Shown piece after piece: positions 48,966-58,728 of a stretch of DNA of 64,000 nt (its first letter is position 1; the number at the start of each line of letters is the position of its first letter). Both the position numbers and the translations under genes were made by a program. This stretch comes from Chlorogloea purpurea SAG 13.99 (GTDB lineage Bacteria; Cyanobacteriota; Cyanobacteriia; Cyanobacteriales; Microcystaceae), in NCBI GenBank assembly GCA_016903695.1, contig JADQBB010000001.1:248001-312000 (forward strand). Reading direction: 5' to 3'. The notes beneath the pieces are model-generated. The model worked only from the letters and a program-made list of their open reading frames with translations. It was not told where the DNA came from and searched no databases.

Positions 48966-49549
48966 CATCGCCCGTCCTGTCGGATATTCCAGCTACCATC
49001 GACCCGGAATAACACCAAACACCTTTTATCGGGTGTGCCAGGGGCAACCAGAACTAATCGTCCCAATTGTCCCCAAGATCCCCCCATTCCACCTCTAGTA
49101 TCAGCCCAACTAACTCGATAGATAGTGCCGCCGTTACCCGCTACGCCAGCTACTGTTCGCAAAGTCGAGCTGTTCCGGTCTATATCTACTCCAGAAACTA
49201 GCGATTCCCAATGGAGGGCGGTTTCACAATTATTACCGGATATGCGCGTATATCGAATCTGTCCGGTATTCCATTGCGCTATACAGAGACTCGTGGGGGT
49301 TCGTCCATTACCGGTAGCATCATAACGTGTGAACTTCCACTGCTGGGACAGTTGGAAGGTGGCGATATTAAGACGTATCCACGCTACTAACCGGATAATA
49401 AAAGGCAAACAGATTAATATCAATATCATCAAAAGGGCGAGGGCGATCAATAATTCATACAGGGTTAATCCTTTGGGCAGGGAATTAGAGGCGACGAGTT
49501 TATCTTTTTTCCAACCTCTATAACTTAGTAAATAATTCGTTCGTATCAT
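48962..49549 (-). CDS. Type IV pilin-like (prepilin-processed) protein
   Basis: This 195-residue protein has a leader ending in SLPKG followed by LTLYELLIALALLMILILIC, the cleavage/methylation site and helix of type IV pilins (glutamate at +5). The leader is long (about 27 residues). The C-terminal part is a beta-rich head with two cysteines near the end (KRCLVLF and DGRC), as in minor pilins and pseudopilins. It would be processed by PilD. No other pilus gene is near, so its partner system is unknown. Confidence 0.85.
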   Translation of the reverse strand: MIRTNYLLSYRGWKKDKLVASNSLPKGLTLYELLIALALLMILILICLPFIIRLVAWIRLNIATFQLSQQWKFTRYDATGNGRTPTSLCIAQWNTGQIRYTRISGNNCETALHWESLVSGVDIDRNSSTLRTVAGVAGNGGTIYRVSWADTRGGMGGSWGQLGRLVLVAPGTPDKRCLVLFRVDGSWNIRQDGRC

Positions 49550-49735
49550 CTTGATGGACTATTAACAAGTAAAATTCAAGCGAATAATTTTTGAATTTAA
49601 CAAAAAAGTTTTTCGCTAAATATCAGTGCATACACTAATATTTTCGCTAAAAATGTCCAGAGAAATTAGGTATTTTTTGGAGAGAGACGAAACTTAGATA
49701 AACTAATAAAAGACTAATTATAATTAGCCCTTATC

Positions 49736-50728
49736 ATGACGCAAATAGAAACAGACCTGAAAAATTTAGAGGCAACAGCCCGAACAGCGATCGCCGCCAG
49801 TAACAATTTAGAAGAAGTAGAAGGGTTACGGGTACAGTATCTGGGCAAAAAAGGGCAACTCTCGCAAATATTGCGAGAGATGGGCAAACTGGGGGGAGAC
49901 GATAAACCGAGAATCGGGGCTTTAGCCAACCAAGTCAAAGAAAACCTCCAGGCTCTTCTCGAAGGTCAGAAAGAAACCCTCGCTAACGCCGAAATAAAAG
50001 CCCAATTGAGCAGGGAAACGATCGATGTCACCCTACCTGGAGTGGGTCGCGCGGCAGGGCGTGTACACCCCTTGAACAGCACAGTCGATCGGATTATCGA
50101 TATATTCGTGGGACTGGGATACACGATCGCCACTGGCCCCCAGATCGAAACCGACTACTATAATTTTGAAGCCCTGAATATACCCCCCGACCATCCCGCC
50201 AGAGATATGCAGGATACGTTTTTCCTGCCCGATGGTCGCCTTCTCCGCACTCACACCTCGCCGGTGCAGATAAGATATATGGAGAGTCACGAGCCACCTA
50301 TCAGAATTGTCGCCCCAGGTCGAGTTTATCGCCGCGATACTGTAGATGCTACCCATTCGGCCGTCTTCCATCAGGTAGAAATCTTGGCCATAGATAAAAA
50401 TATCACCTTCACGGATTTAAAAGGCACGATCAAAGAGTTTCTAAAACAGATGTTCGGTGAAGATTTAGCGGTAAAATTTCGCGCCTCTTATTTCCCCTTC
50501 ACCGAACCTTCGGCAGAAGTAGATGTTCAGTGGCGGGGAAAATGGCTAGAGGTGATGGGCTGCGGCATGGTTGACCCCAACGTTTTAAAAGCAGTCGGTT
50601 ATGACCCCAATGTTTATACGGGTTTCGCTGCTGGTTTCGGCGTGGAGAGGTTTGCTATGGTATTACATGAGATAGATGATATACGTCGTTGTTACAGCAA
50701 CGATTTACGCTTCCTCAAACAATTTTAA
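49736..50728 (+). CDS. pheS: Phenylalanyl-tRNA synthetase alpha subunit
   Basis: This 330-residue class II synthetase subunit carries the catalytic core. The N-terminal coiled coil (residues 1-85) binds tRNA. Motif 2 is in [20 protein letters not shown] and motif 3 is [11 protein letters not shown]. Length is standard. In cyanobacteria pheS and pheT are unlinked, consistent with the absence of pheT here. The following gene begins 15 bp after the stop. Confidence 0.97.
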   Translation: MTQIETDLKNLEATARTAIAASNNLEEVEGLRVQYLGKKGQLSQILREMGKLGGDDKPRIGALANQVKENLQALLEGQKETLANAEIKAQLSRETIDVTLPGVGRAAGRVHPLNSTVDRIIDIFVGLGYTIATGPQIETDYYNFEALNIPPDHPARDMQDTFFLPDGRLLRTHTSPVQIRYMESHEPPIRIVAPGRVYRRDTVDATHSAVFHQVEILAIDKNITFTDLKGTIKEFLKQMFGEDLAVKFRASYFPFTEPSAEVDVQWRGKWLEVMGCGMVDPNVLKAVGYDPNVYTGFAAGFGVERFAMVLHEIDDIRRCYSNDLRFLKQF

Positions 50729-50743
50729 GAGGGATTCAAAAAT

Positions 50744-51088
50744 ATGGTAATGGATTCAGGTGCGGGAAAACAAAAACTTTTATCGATTCTCTGTCATAGT
50801 TCAATATTTTTCAGCGCGACTTTGGTTTCGATCGGTATTCCTCTGGCTGTTTACTTCGTTTCCGATGATGAGATCGTCAGGGATAACGCACGGGAAGCCC
50901 TCAATTTTCACTTTAACGTGTGGGTCTACGGGATTATCTTCGGTATCCTCACTTGGGTTTTAATCGGTTGGTTATTCTTGGGAATCCTCGGTGTAGGTAC
51001 GATCGTTCTGCCTATCCTCGCTATCTTGGATGTTTGGAAAGAGCCTTACAAACCCTTCCGCTATCCTTTCATCTGGCGAGTTCTGTAG
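50744..51088 (+). CDS. DUF4870 membrane protein
   Basis: This 114-residue protein with three to four membrane helices has the DUF4870 pattern: LSILCHSSIFFSATLVSIGI, DDEIVRDNAREALNFHFNVW and the C-terminal YPFIWRVL. The family resembles the Tic20-like domain and has unknown function. It follows pheS by 15 bp and is probably cotranscribed. Confidence 0.88.
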   Translation: MVMDSGAGKQKLLSILCHSSIFFSATLVSIGIPLAVYFVSDDEIVRDNAREALNFHFNVWVYGIIFGILTWVLIGWLFLGILGVGTIVLPILAILDVWKEPYKPFRYPFIWRVL

Positions 51089-51162
51089 TATTTTGGGAAA
51101 CGGGCCACCGGGTCTGTTTCTTAAAAAAAATGTTAAGATATATTAAAAGCATGAGAGACAGT

Positions 51163-51828
51163 ATGAATCAGCCGAACCTCCAGGAAATTGCCGATCGATT
51201 AGAAAGCCCTAATTCGCGCGATCGTTTATTGGCACTGGCATCCTTACGACAAGTGAAGGCCTCCGACGCAGTGCCTTTAATCAAGAAAGTATTATTCGAT
51301 GAGATGCTACCGGTGCGATCGATGGCGGTATTCGCTTTAGGAGTCAAACAAACCGACGAATGTTTCCCCATATTGATAAAATTATTGGAAACAGATCCAG
51401 ACTACGGTATTAGAGCCGATGCAGCCGGTGCTTTAGGGTATTTAGAAGATATACGCGCTTTTGAGCCATTAGTGAGAGCTTTTTACGAAGATACGGAATG
51501 GTTAGTAAGATTCAGCGCCGCAGTATCTTTAGGTAATCTTAAAGATATTCGCGCAAAAGAAGTTTTATTGAGCGCCCTGCAAAGCGAGGAAACCGTGGTA
51601 AAACAAGCCGCCATAGCCGCTTTAGGGGAAATAAAAGCGGTGGAAGCAGTGGATAAGTTATTAGAATTCGTTGCCTCTCCCGATTGGTTGATACGTCAGA
51701 GATTGGCAGAAGCTTTAGGTAATTTACCCTCGGAAAAAAGCGTTTCCGCTTTGAAATTTTTAGCGAAAGATGATCATCATCATGTGAGAGACGCGGCTAC
51801 TATTTCCTTGAGTCGTATCGATAATTAG
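51163..51828 (+). CDS. HEAT-repeat protein (phycobilin lyase-like fold)
   Basis: This 221-residue protein consists of about six HEAT-like repeats of 31 residues, for example VRSMAVFALGVKQTDECFPI, IRADAAGALGYLEDIRAFEP, VRFSAAVSLGNLKDIRAKEV and VKQAAIAALGEIKAVEAVDK. The pattern is that of cyanobacterial PBS-lyase HEAT repeat proteins, which include bilin lyases and scaffolds. The open frame runs further upstream, but the ATG at 51163, with gagaga at a good RBS distance, suits a domain starting MNQPNLQEIADRLE. The precise role is unknown. Confidence 0.85.
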   Translation: MNQPNLQEIADRLESPNSRDRLLALASLRQVKASDAVPLIKKVLFDEMLPVRSMAVFALGVKQTDECFPILIKLLETDPDYGIRADAAGALGYLEDIRAFEPLVRAFYEDTEWLVRFSAAVSLGNLKDIRAKEVLLSALQSEETVVKQAAIAALGEIKAVEAVDKLLEFVASPDWLIRQRLAEALGNLPSEKSVSALKFLAKDDHHHVRDAATISLSRIDN

Positions 51829-51832
51829 ATTT

Positions 51833-52888
51833 CTAGGCTTCTATATCCCGCCGTAAAACTTTACCATTGAGAGTGTCGATGAAACGAGGCAGAGTTTGTA
51901 TATCTATTAACTCCATCGTTTTCATATTATAGGTAGTGTAAACGGTGTCTTGAGAATCAAGGTTAATATCAACGATCGTGAGAGTTTTCACCGGCGGTAA
52001 ATCCCCCGTTATCAGTCGTCTCGGCCCGCTTCCTAAAGCGCCCGTGTGCAGTAATTGTAACTGCCCCCGTTTCCCCGGATAATAAGCGTGAGCGTGACCG
52101 CTGATGTAGGTGTGTACGCCATTCTTTTCTAGGAATTGTCGCAGCGATTCCCCCCCTGCCAAGAAATTACCCGGTTTATCACGCCCGATCGCGATTCCGT
52201 ACAGGGGTAGATGACCGATCGCTATCCTCATCTTAGCTCTTCTCGCAACTTGTGAATTTAAACTTTTCCCGGCCCACTGTAATTGTTCCCCGGAAATCAG
52301 ATGAGTAGAAGCATCCCAAACCAGATAAAAAATATTATCTGCGGTAAAAGAATAATTAAACGGGAAATTATCCCTATCTAAAAAATTTAAACCCGTATCG
52401 TGTGCGGGGTTTTGCCAGTAAGCAGTCGCTAACTTCCTTTCCTCGGCGAATATAAATTGTGTTCCCGATAATGCCCCCGAAGCGTCGTGATTACCGATAG
52501 TGAAGCCGAAAGGTATTTTCGCTTTTCTCAGGGGGGCGCTGATATGTCGATCAAACCCCTCCCACATATCATTAATCTGGCTTCTTGTCAAGCTCCTTTT
52601 TTGACCCGCCACCATATCGCCGCCGCACAGCACTAAATCGGGTTTCCAATCCCGAATCATGGCAATGCCCTTATCCACTTCCGCCTCGTAGGTAGTAGAC
52701 CCGTATTGACTGTTCAGGTCACTGATAACTACAATCCTGACGGTAGACTTCCGGGGGACATTGACGGCTTCAACGAGCGTTTGGTTAGAAACGGTATTGT
52801 TTTTACCCCTATCCCCCACGCAGGAAGCCAGACTTAAAACCGATAAACCCCCCCAGAAGTATAAAAATTGCCTGCGGGAAATAGCCAT
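51833..52888 (-). CDS. Exported calcineurin-like metallophosphoesterase
   Basis: This 351-residue protein starts SRRQFLYFWGGLSVLSLASC, combining a Tat-like twin arginine with a lipobox-type cysteine, so export and possibly lipidation are likely. Metal-site blocks are VVISDLNSQYG, LVLCGGDMVAG, TIGNHDASG, IAIGHLPLYG and ISGHAHAYY, the full calcineurin-like set. Substrate unknown. Its start codon directly abuts the remnant of a hydrolase 3' end, suggesting it was once coupled to the hydrolase gene upstream. Confidence 0.9.
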   Translation of the reverse strand: MAISRRQFLYFWGGLSVLSLASCVGDRGKNNTVSNQTLVEAVNVPRKSTVRIVVISDLNSQYGSTTYEAEVDKGIAMIRDWKPDLVLCGGDMVAGQKRSLTRSQINDMWEGFDRHISAPLRKAKIPFGFTIGNHDASGALSGTQFIFAEERKLATAYWQNPAHDTGLNFLDRDNFPFNYSFTADNIFYLVWDASTHLISGEQLQWAGKSLNSQVARRAKMRIAIGHLPLYGIAIGRDKPGNFLAGGESLRQFLEKNGVHTYISGHAHAYYPGKRGQLQLLHTGALGSGPRRLITGDLPPVKTLTIVDINLDSQDTVYTTYNMKTMELIDIQTLPRFIDTLNGKVLRRDIEA

Positions 52889-52999
52889 TTAAATGAACTC
52901 CTGAATCGCCCTCGCGGTATCCACTGGCTTTTCCAGATGGGGTACGTGACCGCATTGGGAAACCCAAACCAGTTTACTATGGGGAGAGCGTTTTTAAAT
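52889..52999 (-). pseudogene. Duplicated, frameshifted 3' end of the alpha/beta hydrolase gene
   Basis: This 109-bp match (52891-52999, about 80% identical to 53520-53629) is the last 36 codons of the hydrolase on the minus strand. After one single-base frameshift it reads SKLVWVSQCGHVPHLEKPVD...IQEFI and stops with TAA exactly before the metallophosphoesterase ATG. It is therefore the probable original end of the hydrolase gene, displaced by a BrnT/BrnA-like cassette. Confidence 0.85.
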
Positions 53000-53014
53000 A
53001 CGATTAAATTTTAA

Positions 53015-53507
<493 letters not shown>

Positions 53508-53517
53508 CATTTTTTAG

Positions 53518-54423
53518 TCAAATGAACTCCTCGATCGCTCTCGCAGTATCCACGGGTTTCTCTAAATGGGGGACGTGACCGCATCGGGGAATCCAAACTA
53601 GTTTACTACGAGAGATAGCGTTTTTAAATCTGGTGGCATCCTTAACGCCGAGAATCCGATCGTTTTCCCCCCAGATAATTAAAGTCTCTTGCCCGATGCG
53701 GGATAACTTAGGTAAGAATGCCCCGTAGCCGCCGCTTTTAGTAAAGCTGATCAGCGATCGACTCCAATTCTCGCACTCCAGATGTAGCGCGGCGCATACT
53801 CCAGCGTCGAGACTGGCGAGGGATTTATCGTAATAGGCGGTGCGACTAATATTCTGGCGGATGCGGGGATTGGCTAAAAAACTCGTGGCGAAAGTATCCA
53901 AGGGGGAAAACATGAACTTGCCCAGGATTGGCGGATTAGCTAAGCCAGCACTATCGATAAGGACTAGTTTCTCTACAATTCGGGGATAGGTCAGGGTAAA
54001 ATCTAAAGCCGCAGCGCCCCCCATCGAAGCACCCACGAGGATGACGGGTTTTCCGATGAGATGCTGGCAGAAATCATAGAGATGGGTTTTGATGTTATGG
54101 GGAGAGACGGCAATATCAAGAGAGCGGGAAGTGAAGCCGAAACCCAATAAATCCACGCTCCATACTTCGTGATTCTGACTTAAAAGTGGTATCAGGCGGC
54201 GAAATTCCAAGACGGAACTATCGAAACCGTGTAACAGTAAGAGGGGGATATTGCCTTTACCCTGCCTTGTATAAGTCGTGTGTACTGGCTGGGGTGAAAC
54301 GGAACTCATCAATTGGATTTGTTGGAGGTTTTTCAGGAGATCGATCGAAGTTAACTCGGTCAAGCCCTCTGTCACTTGGGGAAGAAAATTAGGATAGCTC
54401 GAAGACATGGAAGTAAAACTCAA
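53518..54423 (-). CDS. Alpha/beta hydrolase
   Basis: This 301-residue hydrolase shows the oxyanion block LLLHGFDSSVLEFRRLIPLL, the nucleophile elbow VGASMGGAAALDF (serine in GASMG) and the catalytic histidine in PRCGHVPHLEKPVDTARAIE. An acid is expected in IIWGENDRILGV. Substrate unknown. The last 36 codons are duplicated 0.6 kb downstream, next to the metallophosphoesterase, so this 3' end appears to have been supplied with the toxin-antitoxin cassette. Confidence 0.9.
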   Translation of the reverse strand: MSFTSMSSSYPNFLPQVTEGLTELTSIDLLKNLQQIQLMSSVSPQPVHTTYTRQGKGNIPLLLLHGFDSSVLEFRRLIPLLSQNHEVWSVDLLGFGFTSRSLDIAVSPHNIKTHLYDFCQHLIGKPVILVGASMGGAAALDFTLTYPRIVEKLVLIDSAGLANPPILGKFMFSPLDTFATSFLANPRIRQNISRTAYYDKSLASLDAGVCAALHLECENWSRSLISFTKSGGYGAFLPKLSRIGQETLIIWGENDRILGVKDATRFKNAISRSKLVWIPRCGHVPHLEKPVDTARAIEEFI

Positions 54424-54510
54424 GCGCCAACCTTATCCATTTTACACGGAATAGTTTCTCACGATCGCTTGAAGAACCATACGGCTTTTATGGGCGCTAA
54501 AATTTCGTCT

Positions 54511-54696
54511 CTAACGTTTAGAAAGTAAATAACCCTTTTTAGAGTGACTTCTTTTGAGCCTCGTGATCACGTTATTTAAAATTTCCTGACGGGACTCATT
54601 ATCGAGACAATCGGAACTATCTTCGGTACGATTTAAAATATTCGATAAGTTGAAATAAATTAAATCAGTTTCTAAAGGGACGGGTGAGAGATTCAT
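54511..54696 (-). CDS. Small hypothetical protein
   Basis: This 61-residue protein contains ETDLIYFNLSNILNRTEDSS followed by NNVITRLKRSHSKKGYLLSK. It looks like a short helical protein with a basic tail. No family is recognised. It stands alone between the hydrolase and the NifS-like gene, which are both separated from it by promoter-like A/T-rich DNA, and could be a genuine small cyanobacterial gene or a chance frame. Confidence 0.4.
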   Translation of the reverse strand: MNLSPVPLETDLIYFNLSNILNRTEDSSDCLDNESRQEILNNVITRLKRSHSKKGYLLSKR

Positions 54697-54839
54697 ACTT
54701 TAATACTGGTCTGTAGTGTACGAAAAGATAGCAATCAAACTCTCTTAATTGAAAAACAAACACATTTGCTTCACAGCTTGATACTATTCATTTTCCAAGA
54801 ATTTTAAAAATCGGCAATAATAAATATCACGCTCTTTCA

Positions 54840-56030
54840 GTGACACAACTCACATTTAAAATGGTTACAGGTCTCATTTATTTAGACAACCAAGCCACCA
54901 CACAAATAGACCCTGTAGTGTTAGAAGCGATGTTACCTTACTTCGGTCAACATTACGGTAATCCTGGCAGTATCAATCACGCCTATGGTTGGCAGGCGGA
55001 AGCCGCGGTGAAGCAAAGCCGGGAGATACTGGCGGGCGCTATTAATTGTACAAAGGAAGAGATCGTTTTTACTTCAGGGGCCACAGAAGCTAATAACCTC
55101 GCCATTAAAGGTGTGGCCGAAGCTTATTTTTCCAAGGGTAGACACATTATCACCGTCGCTACCGAACATAAAGCAGTCCTTGACCCCTGTAAGTATCTAG
55201 AAAGCCTCGGTTTCGAGATTACGATAGTGCCGGTTCAACCTGACGGGTTAATAGATTTAATTCTCCTAGAAAAGTCCCTGCGTCCTGACACCATTCTCGT
55301 GTCGGTGATGGCTGCTAATAATGAAATTGGGGTGTTACAGCCCCTGGAGAATATAGGGGATATTTGCCGCCGTCATGAAGTATTATTCCATAGCGACGGG
55401 GCCCAAGCGATCGGTAAAATACCTTTAGACGTGGACAGGATGAAAATCGATTTACTGTCTATGACCGCCCATAAAATACACGGCCCCAAAGGTATCGGCG
55501 CGCTTTACGTGCGTCGCCGTGACCCTAGAGTGTCCTTGGCTTCTCAAATTCAAGGGGGAGGTCAAGAAAGGGGGATGAGGTCTGGCACTCTTTCACCTCC
55601 TTTAATCGTCGGTTTCGCCAAGGCGGTAGAGATGGGCTTAGAATCTATGGCGGAGGAAAAAGCGCGTCTGGAAGGATTACGCGATCGTCTCTGGGATAAA
55701 TTGAAGGCGTTACCTGGTATCAGCCTTAATGGTCATCCTGGTCGAAGACTGGCGGGTAATTTGAATATCAGTATCGAGGGAGTGGATGGGTCAGCTTTAT
55801 TGTTGGGTTTACAATCCGTGATAGCCCTATCTTCCGGTTCAGCTTGTTCGTCTATGGATACATCTCCCTCTCACGTTTTAAAAGCTTTGGGACACTCGGA
55901 TAAGTTAGCCCGCGCCTCTTTACGTTTCGGGATGGGTCGTTTTAATACTGTAGAGGAGATCGATCGAACCGCCGAGGTGGTTACCGGTACGGTGGAGGCC
56001 TTAAGGCGGTTAAAGCCAATGAAAACTTAG
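54840..56030 (+). CDS. Cysteine desulfurase (NifS/IscS family)
   Basis: This 396-residue PLP enzyme releases sulfur from cysteine for Fe-S clusters or tRNA thiolation. Blocks seen are LIYLDNQATTQIDPVVLEAM at the start, TSGATEANNLAIKG, HSDGAQAIGKIPLDV, the PLP lysine in SMTAHKIHGPKGIGALYV, and the persulfide loop SSGSACSSMDTSPSHVL. The short active-site loop fits group I NifS/IscS. A GTG at 54840 gives the longest form. An ATG at 54861 (MVTGLIYLDNQ) is an equally good start. No iscU or suf gene is adjacent. Confidence 0.95.
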   Translation: MTQLTFKMVTGLIYLDNQATTQIDPVVLEAMLPYFGQHYGNPGSINHAYGWQAEAAVKQSREILAGAINCTKEEIVFTSGATEANNLAIKGVAEAYFSKGRHIITVATEHKAVLDPCKYLESLGFEITIVPVQPDGLIDLILLEKSLRPDTILVSVMAANNEIGVLQPLENIGDICRRHEVLFHSDGAQAIGKIPLDVDRMKIDLLSMTAHKIHGPKGIGALYVRRRDPRVSLASQIQGGGQERGMRSGTLSPPLIVGFAKAVEMGLESMAEEKARLEGLRDRLWDKLKALPGISLNGHPGRRLAGNLNISIEGVDGSALLLGLQSVIALSSGSACSSMDTSPSHVLKALGHSDKLARASLRFGMGRFNTVEEIDRTAEVVTGTVEALRRLKPMKT

Positions 56031-56425
56031 TTCTGGGGTGGGGAAGTCACTTCGAGGGGCTGCCCTCCGTCCGGCGGCGGGATTACCTCTAGGGGTTGGC
56101 TGTTTGGTTCGGGAATGGCTTTAAGTTCGTTGGTTTTATCTTCCTGTTTCGTACTTACAGGGATGTCTTCTTTAATTACGGTTTCGGGTTGACTCGTTTC
56201 CTCTTTGAGCGCTTTTTTCGGTTCGTAGGTGGTGGATTTAACTTTAGTAGTTTCGGGTTGGGGATTGGTTGCTTTTTCTGCGGGCGCAATTTCTTTTTCG
56301 GGTAGTTTACCAGCACTACAGCTCGATTCTAAACCGAGCAAGCATCTTACTTCCTCGCGGGCTAAAGAAACTCCTATTCCCGACACGGAGATTAATAGAG
56401 CTAAAAGAGTCAGGATATTTTTCAT
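56027..56425 (-). CDS. Exported low-complexity protein
   Basis: This 132-residue protein has a signal peptide (NILTLLALLISVSGIGVSLA), a short two-cysteine segment (RCLLGLESSCSAGKL), then 95 residues of Pro/Lys/Glu/Thr-rich disordered sequence. The C-terminus contains a repeat (PLEVIPPPDGGQPLEVTSPP). It overlaps the convergent NifS-like stop by 4 bp. No function can be proposed. Confidence 0.65.
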   Translation of the reverse strand: MKNILTLLALLISVSGIGVSLAREEVRCLLGLESSCSAGKLPEKEIAPAEKATNPQPETTKVKSTTYEPKKALKEETSQPETVIKEDIPVSTKQEDKTNELKAIPEPNSQPLEVIPPPDGGQPLEVTSPPQN

Positions 56426-56511
56426 TATATTTACTCCTCGATCGTCACCGCATCTATTGTAACTGAACTCAGGAAGTAATCAGTACAGCCTAAATTGAGC
56501 CACTCGGCGCG

Positions 56512-58089
56512 CTAAAGCTGCGCCGATTCTGGCTTGGGAGTCGGAATTAACTTGTCGCCCACATTGGCTATCTGGTTAACCGTTCCAAGCTTAACCGCCA
56601 TCCTCTCTGCCGGAGACTGACTCTGCGGACTTTCAGACTCGCTTACTCGTTTCGAGGATTGATAAGCTTGCCATGCGGCGGTGAGGATCGGCTCCGACCC
56701 CCGGTAACTATTTCTAGCTAACAGCACATCAAGCGTATTGTCAGTAACGAATCGACTTAAATAGGCACTAAAAAGATCCCTCTGCATTACTGCAAGTCCG
56801 GTGACATCGTAATGTACCCGAAGAGATAGAGACTTTTTAATCCGCTCTCCGTTGAGATGAGTTTGCGAAAGAGCCGTAGATGAAGTCGAAAACTCGGTGA
56901 ATGAACCGCCAGCGTTTTCAGCTTTGCGTTTCAGTTCAGATTGAAAAAATCCGGGTGATTTGGCTCCTATTGCCTTACCGTATCGTTTCTGCCATCCTTT
57001 AACCGATACTTTCTCGGTTTTAATATGTTTGCCATGTTTTAAAATCTGATTAACCAATCTACGATTTTGAGATTTGGCATAGGCAGATTTACGGCGTTCT
57101 AGATTGCGTTTCTTTTTAGCTAGTTTCAGGTAAGTTCTAGAGTTCTTCCAATGGCGAGAACCTTTCTTTACCTTCCCTTTTTTGATGATTTTTCTGCGTC
57201 CCCTACGTCCGTCAAAATCTGGTTCGTAGTTATCGGGATTGTTCGCCCGTTGAGACCTCTGCATGGCCCTTTGAATAGTTTTTATTTCTCTCTCAAGGGT
57301 AGGAACATTTTCAGCAAAGGGAAGCAATCCAGCTTTCTTATCACCAACGAAAGCCACATTAGTGATGTTAAGGTCAAGGCCAATCAATCCATCACCGGGT
57401 TGATATTGTGGTTTTTGATAGGGAGTTCCGGAGAGAACCAATTGCACGAACCAGCGACGCTTACCGTTTAACTCCCGTTTTATGACACGGCAGTATTTAA
57501 CGGGGGCGGATAAACCGTGGCAATGAACAGGGTTAGAGGGGTCGAAGATACCCTTCAAAGTAAGTTTCCCCCAAACCAAACAATTATCCTTCCACCGTAA
57601 ACCCTGTTTATTGGTTTTATTTTCGATGGAATTAAATCTGTTGGGAACTTTATATCGAACTTTCTTTGCCTTGCCGAATAGTATTCGTTCTACGGCTCTG
57701 AAAGCTCGGGTCGCTAGAGTTTGAATTGAATTACTATCGAGTTTTTGGGCTATCCAAACGGAACGTTTCGCATTCAATACGGCGAAGGCTTGAAGGTCAT
57801 AATCGGTAAAATTATACAAACGAATAGCCGAACTGAAAGCTAAACTTCTCTGTTTACTTTGAACTGGTAGTTTTCTCGCTTCTTGGTAAGGTGCCGATTT
57901 TTTAAGTCTCTCCATCCGCAATAATGCTTCATTCAAACAGGCGTTGTATAATTGTCTACCCGCTTGAAATCTACCGAGTAATTCGGCATCACTACTAGAA
58001 TCCACTTTTAAGGGGAGTTCTAATACGAATGATGGTGAGTTAGTTCGGGCTACCGTAATTATTTTCCTCCATTGTTTCTTATGTTCCAT
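56512..58089 (-). CDS. tnpB: TnpB of the IS605 element
   Basis: This 525-residue RNA-guided nuclease-family protein has RuvC-I in LIGLDLNITNVAFV, RuvC-II in TEKVSVKGWQKRYG and RuvC-III in MQRDLFSAYLS. The zinc-finger segment between RuvC-II and III reads SQTHLNGERIKKSLSLRVHY, without the CxxC pairs usual in TnpB, so zinc binding is probably lost. The frame can extend to 58116, but the ATG at 58089 (MEHKKQWRK) lies just inside a strong hairpin and is preferred. The frame is intact and the RuvC acids are in place. Confidence 0.9.
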   Translation of the reverse strand: MEHKKQWRKIITVARTNSPSFVLELPLKVDSSSDAELLGRFQAGRQLYNACLNEALLRMERLKKSAPYQEARKLPVQSKQRSLAFSSAIRLYNFTDYDLQAFAVLNAKRSVWIAQKLDSNSIQTLATRAFRAVERILFGKAKKVRYKVPNRFNSIENKTNKQGLRWKDNCLVWGKLTLKGIFDPSNPVHCHGLSAPVKYCRVIKRELNGKRRWFVQLVLSGTPYQKPQYQPGDGLIGLDLNITNVAFVGDKKAGLLPFAENVPTLEREIKTIQRAMQRSQRANNPDNYEPDFDGRRGRRKIIKKGKVKKGSRHWKNSRTYLKLAKKKRNLERRKSAYAKSQNRRLVNQILKHGKHIKTEKVSVKGWQKRYGKAIGAKSPGFFQSELKRKAENAGGSFTEFSTSSTALSQTHLNGERIKKSLSLRVHYDVTGLAVMQRDLFSAYLSRFVTDNTLDVLLARNSYRGSEPILTAAWQAYQSSKRVSESESPQSQSPAERMAVKLGTVNQIANVGDKLIPTPKPESAQL

Positions 58090-58098
58090 GTTATCATA

Positions 58099-58128
58099 AC
58101 GGTTGATAATATGCAAGTTATCAACCGT
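58099..58128. promoter_or_regulatory. Perfect 11-bp inverted repeat between tnpB and tnpA
   Basis: acggttgataa and ttatcaaccgt are exact complements around an 8-nt loop, between the divergent start codons. It may be an operator or RNA hairpin limiting expression of both genes. Confidence 0.6.
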
Positions 58129-58133
58129 AGTTC

Positions 58134-58544
58134 ATGAGAAAAGATTCTTTCGGATACAGGCATAATAACCACTCGGTAGGGTTGGCAACCGTTCATCTGG
58201 TCTGGATACCAAAAAGACGCAAGCCGATTCTGAAAGGGGAGATAAAATTAAGGTTAGCAACAATTCTAGAGTCCGTTGCCACCGAGAGGGAATGGATAAT
58301 TAAAGCTAAAGAAATCGCCCCGGATCATGTTCATCTATTAGTGGAATACGATGAAACAACACCTATCTTTGAAGTGGTTAGGGCTTTTAAAGGTAGAAGT
58401 TCGAGAATATTGAGAGAGGAATTCCCTGAACTCTTGAAATTACCGTCTCTCTGGACGAGAAGTTATTTTTACGATACGAGCGTTAAAATCAGCACCGCGA
58501 AAGTAATGGCTTATATTAACGATCCACATCATGAAAGACATTAA
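58134..58544 (+). CDS. tnpA: IS200/IS605-type Y1 (HUH) transposase TnpA
   Basis: This 136-residue transposase starts with HSVGLATVHLVWIPKRRKPI. The HUH metal motif is in APDHVHLLVEY (H-V-H) and the nucleophile tyrosine is expected in the C-terminal LWTRSYFYDTSVKISTAKV segment. It cuts and joins single-stranded DNA during replication. The frame is complete, so the element may be mobile and could drive non-autonomous relatives. Confidence 0.93.
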   Translation: MRKDSFGYRHNNHSVGLATVHLVWIPKRRKPILKGEIKLRLATILESVATEREWIIKAKEIAPDHVHLLVEYDETTPIFEVVRAFKGRSSRILREEFPELLKLPSLWTRSYFYDTSVKISTAKVMAYINDPHHERH

Positions 58545-58555
58545 CGAGACGATCC

Positions 58556-58655
58556 GGCAACTAAAGTTGCCTAGTCGCTTTTCCGCCCCGCAATAAATTG
58601 ACGGGGCTACCAAGCTCTCCTATTCTTCCCGTGTATGTGGATGACACCTCACGGG
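58556..58655 (+). repeat. Three hairpins at the tnpA-side end of the IS
   Basis: ggcaac/gttgcc (58556-58571, loop taaa), gccccg/cggggc (58585-58607) and cccgtg/cacggg (58628-58655) follow the tnpA stop. One of them is probably the transposase-recognised end hairpin, and the second may also terminate tnpA transcription. Confidence 0.6.
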
Positions 58656-58728
58656 TTGGATTCACGCCCGTATTATCAAGTTTTGTCGGTAATATAGTCA
58701 AATATAATCAGAGGATAGCATCTATGTG

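Larger units (their letters stand above)
56490..58660. mobile_element. IS200/IS605-family element with divergent tnpA and tnpB
   Basis: A Y1 transposase gene (+) and a tnpB gene (-) start back to back and run outward. A 6-bp stem (cggcgc/gcgccg, 56504-56525) overlaps the tnpB stop. On the other side, stems at 58556-58571, 58585-58607 and 58628-58655 follow tnpA. These fit the subterminal hairpins that Y1 transposases recognise. The exact ends cannot be fixed because these elements make no target duplication. No flanking gene is broken. Confidence 0.85.

Noticed and set aside
50920-51162. Extended N-terminus of the HEAT-repeat protein
   Set aside because: It overlaps the DUF4870 gene in another frame and contains no HEAT-like sequence.
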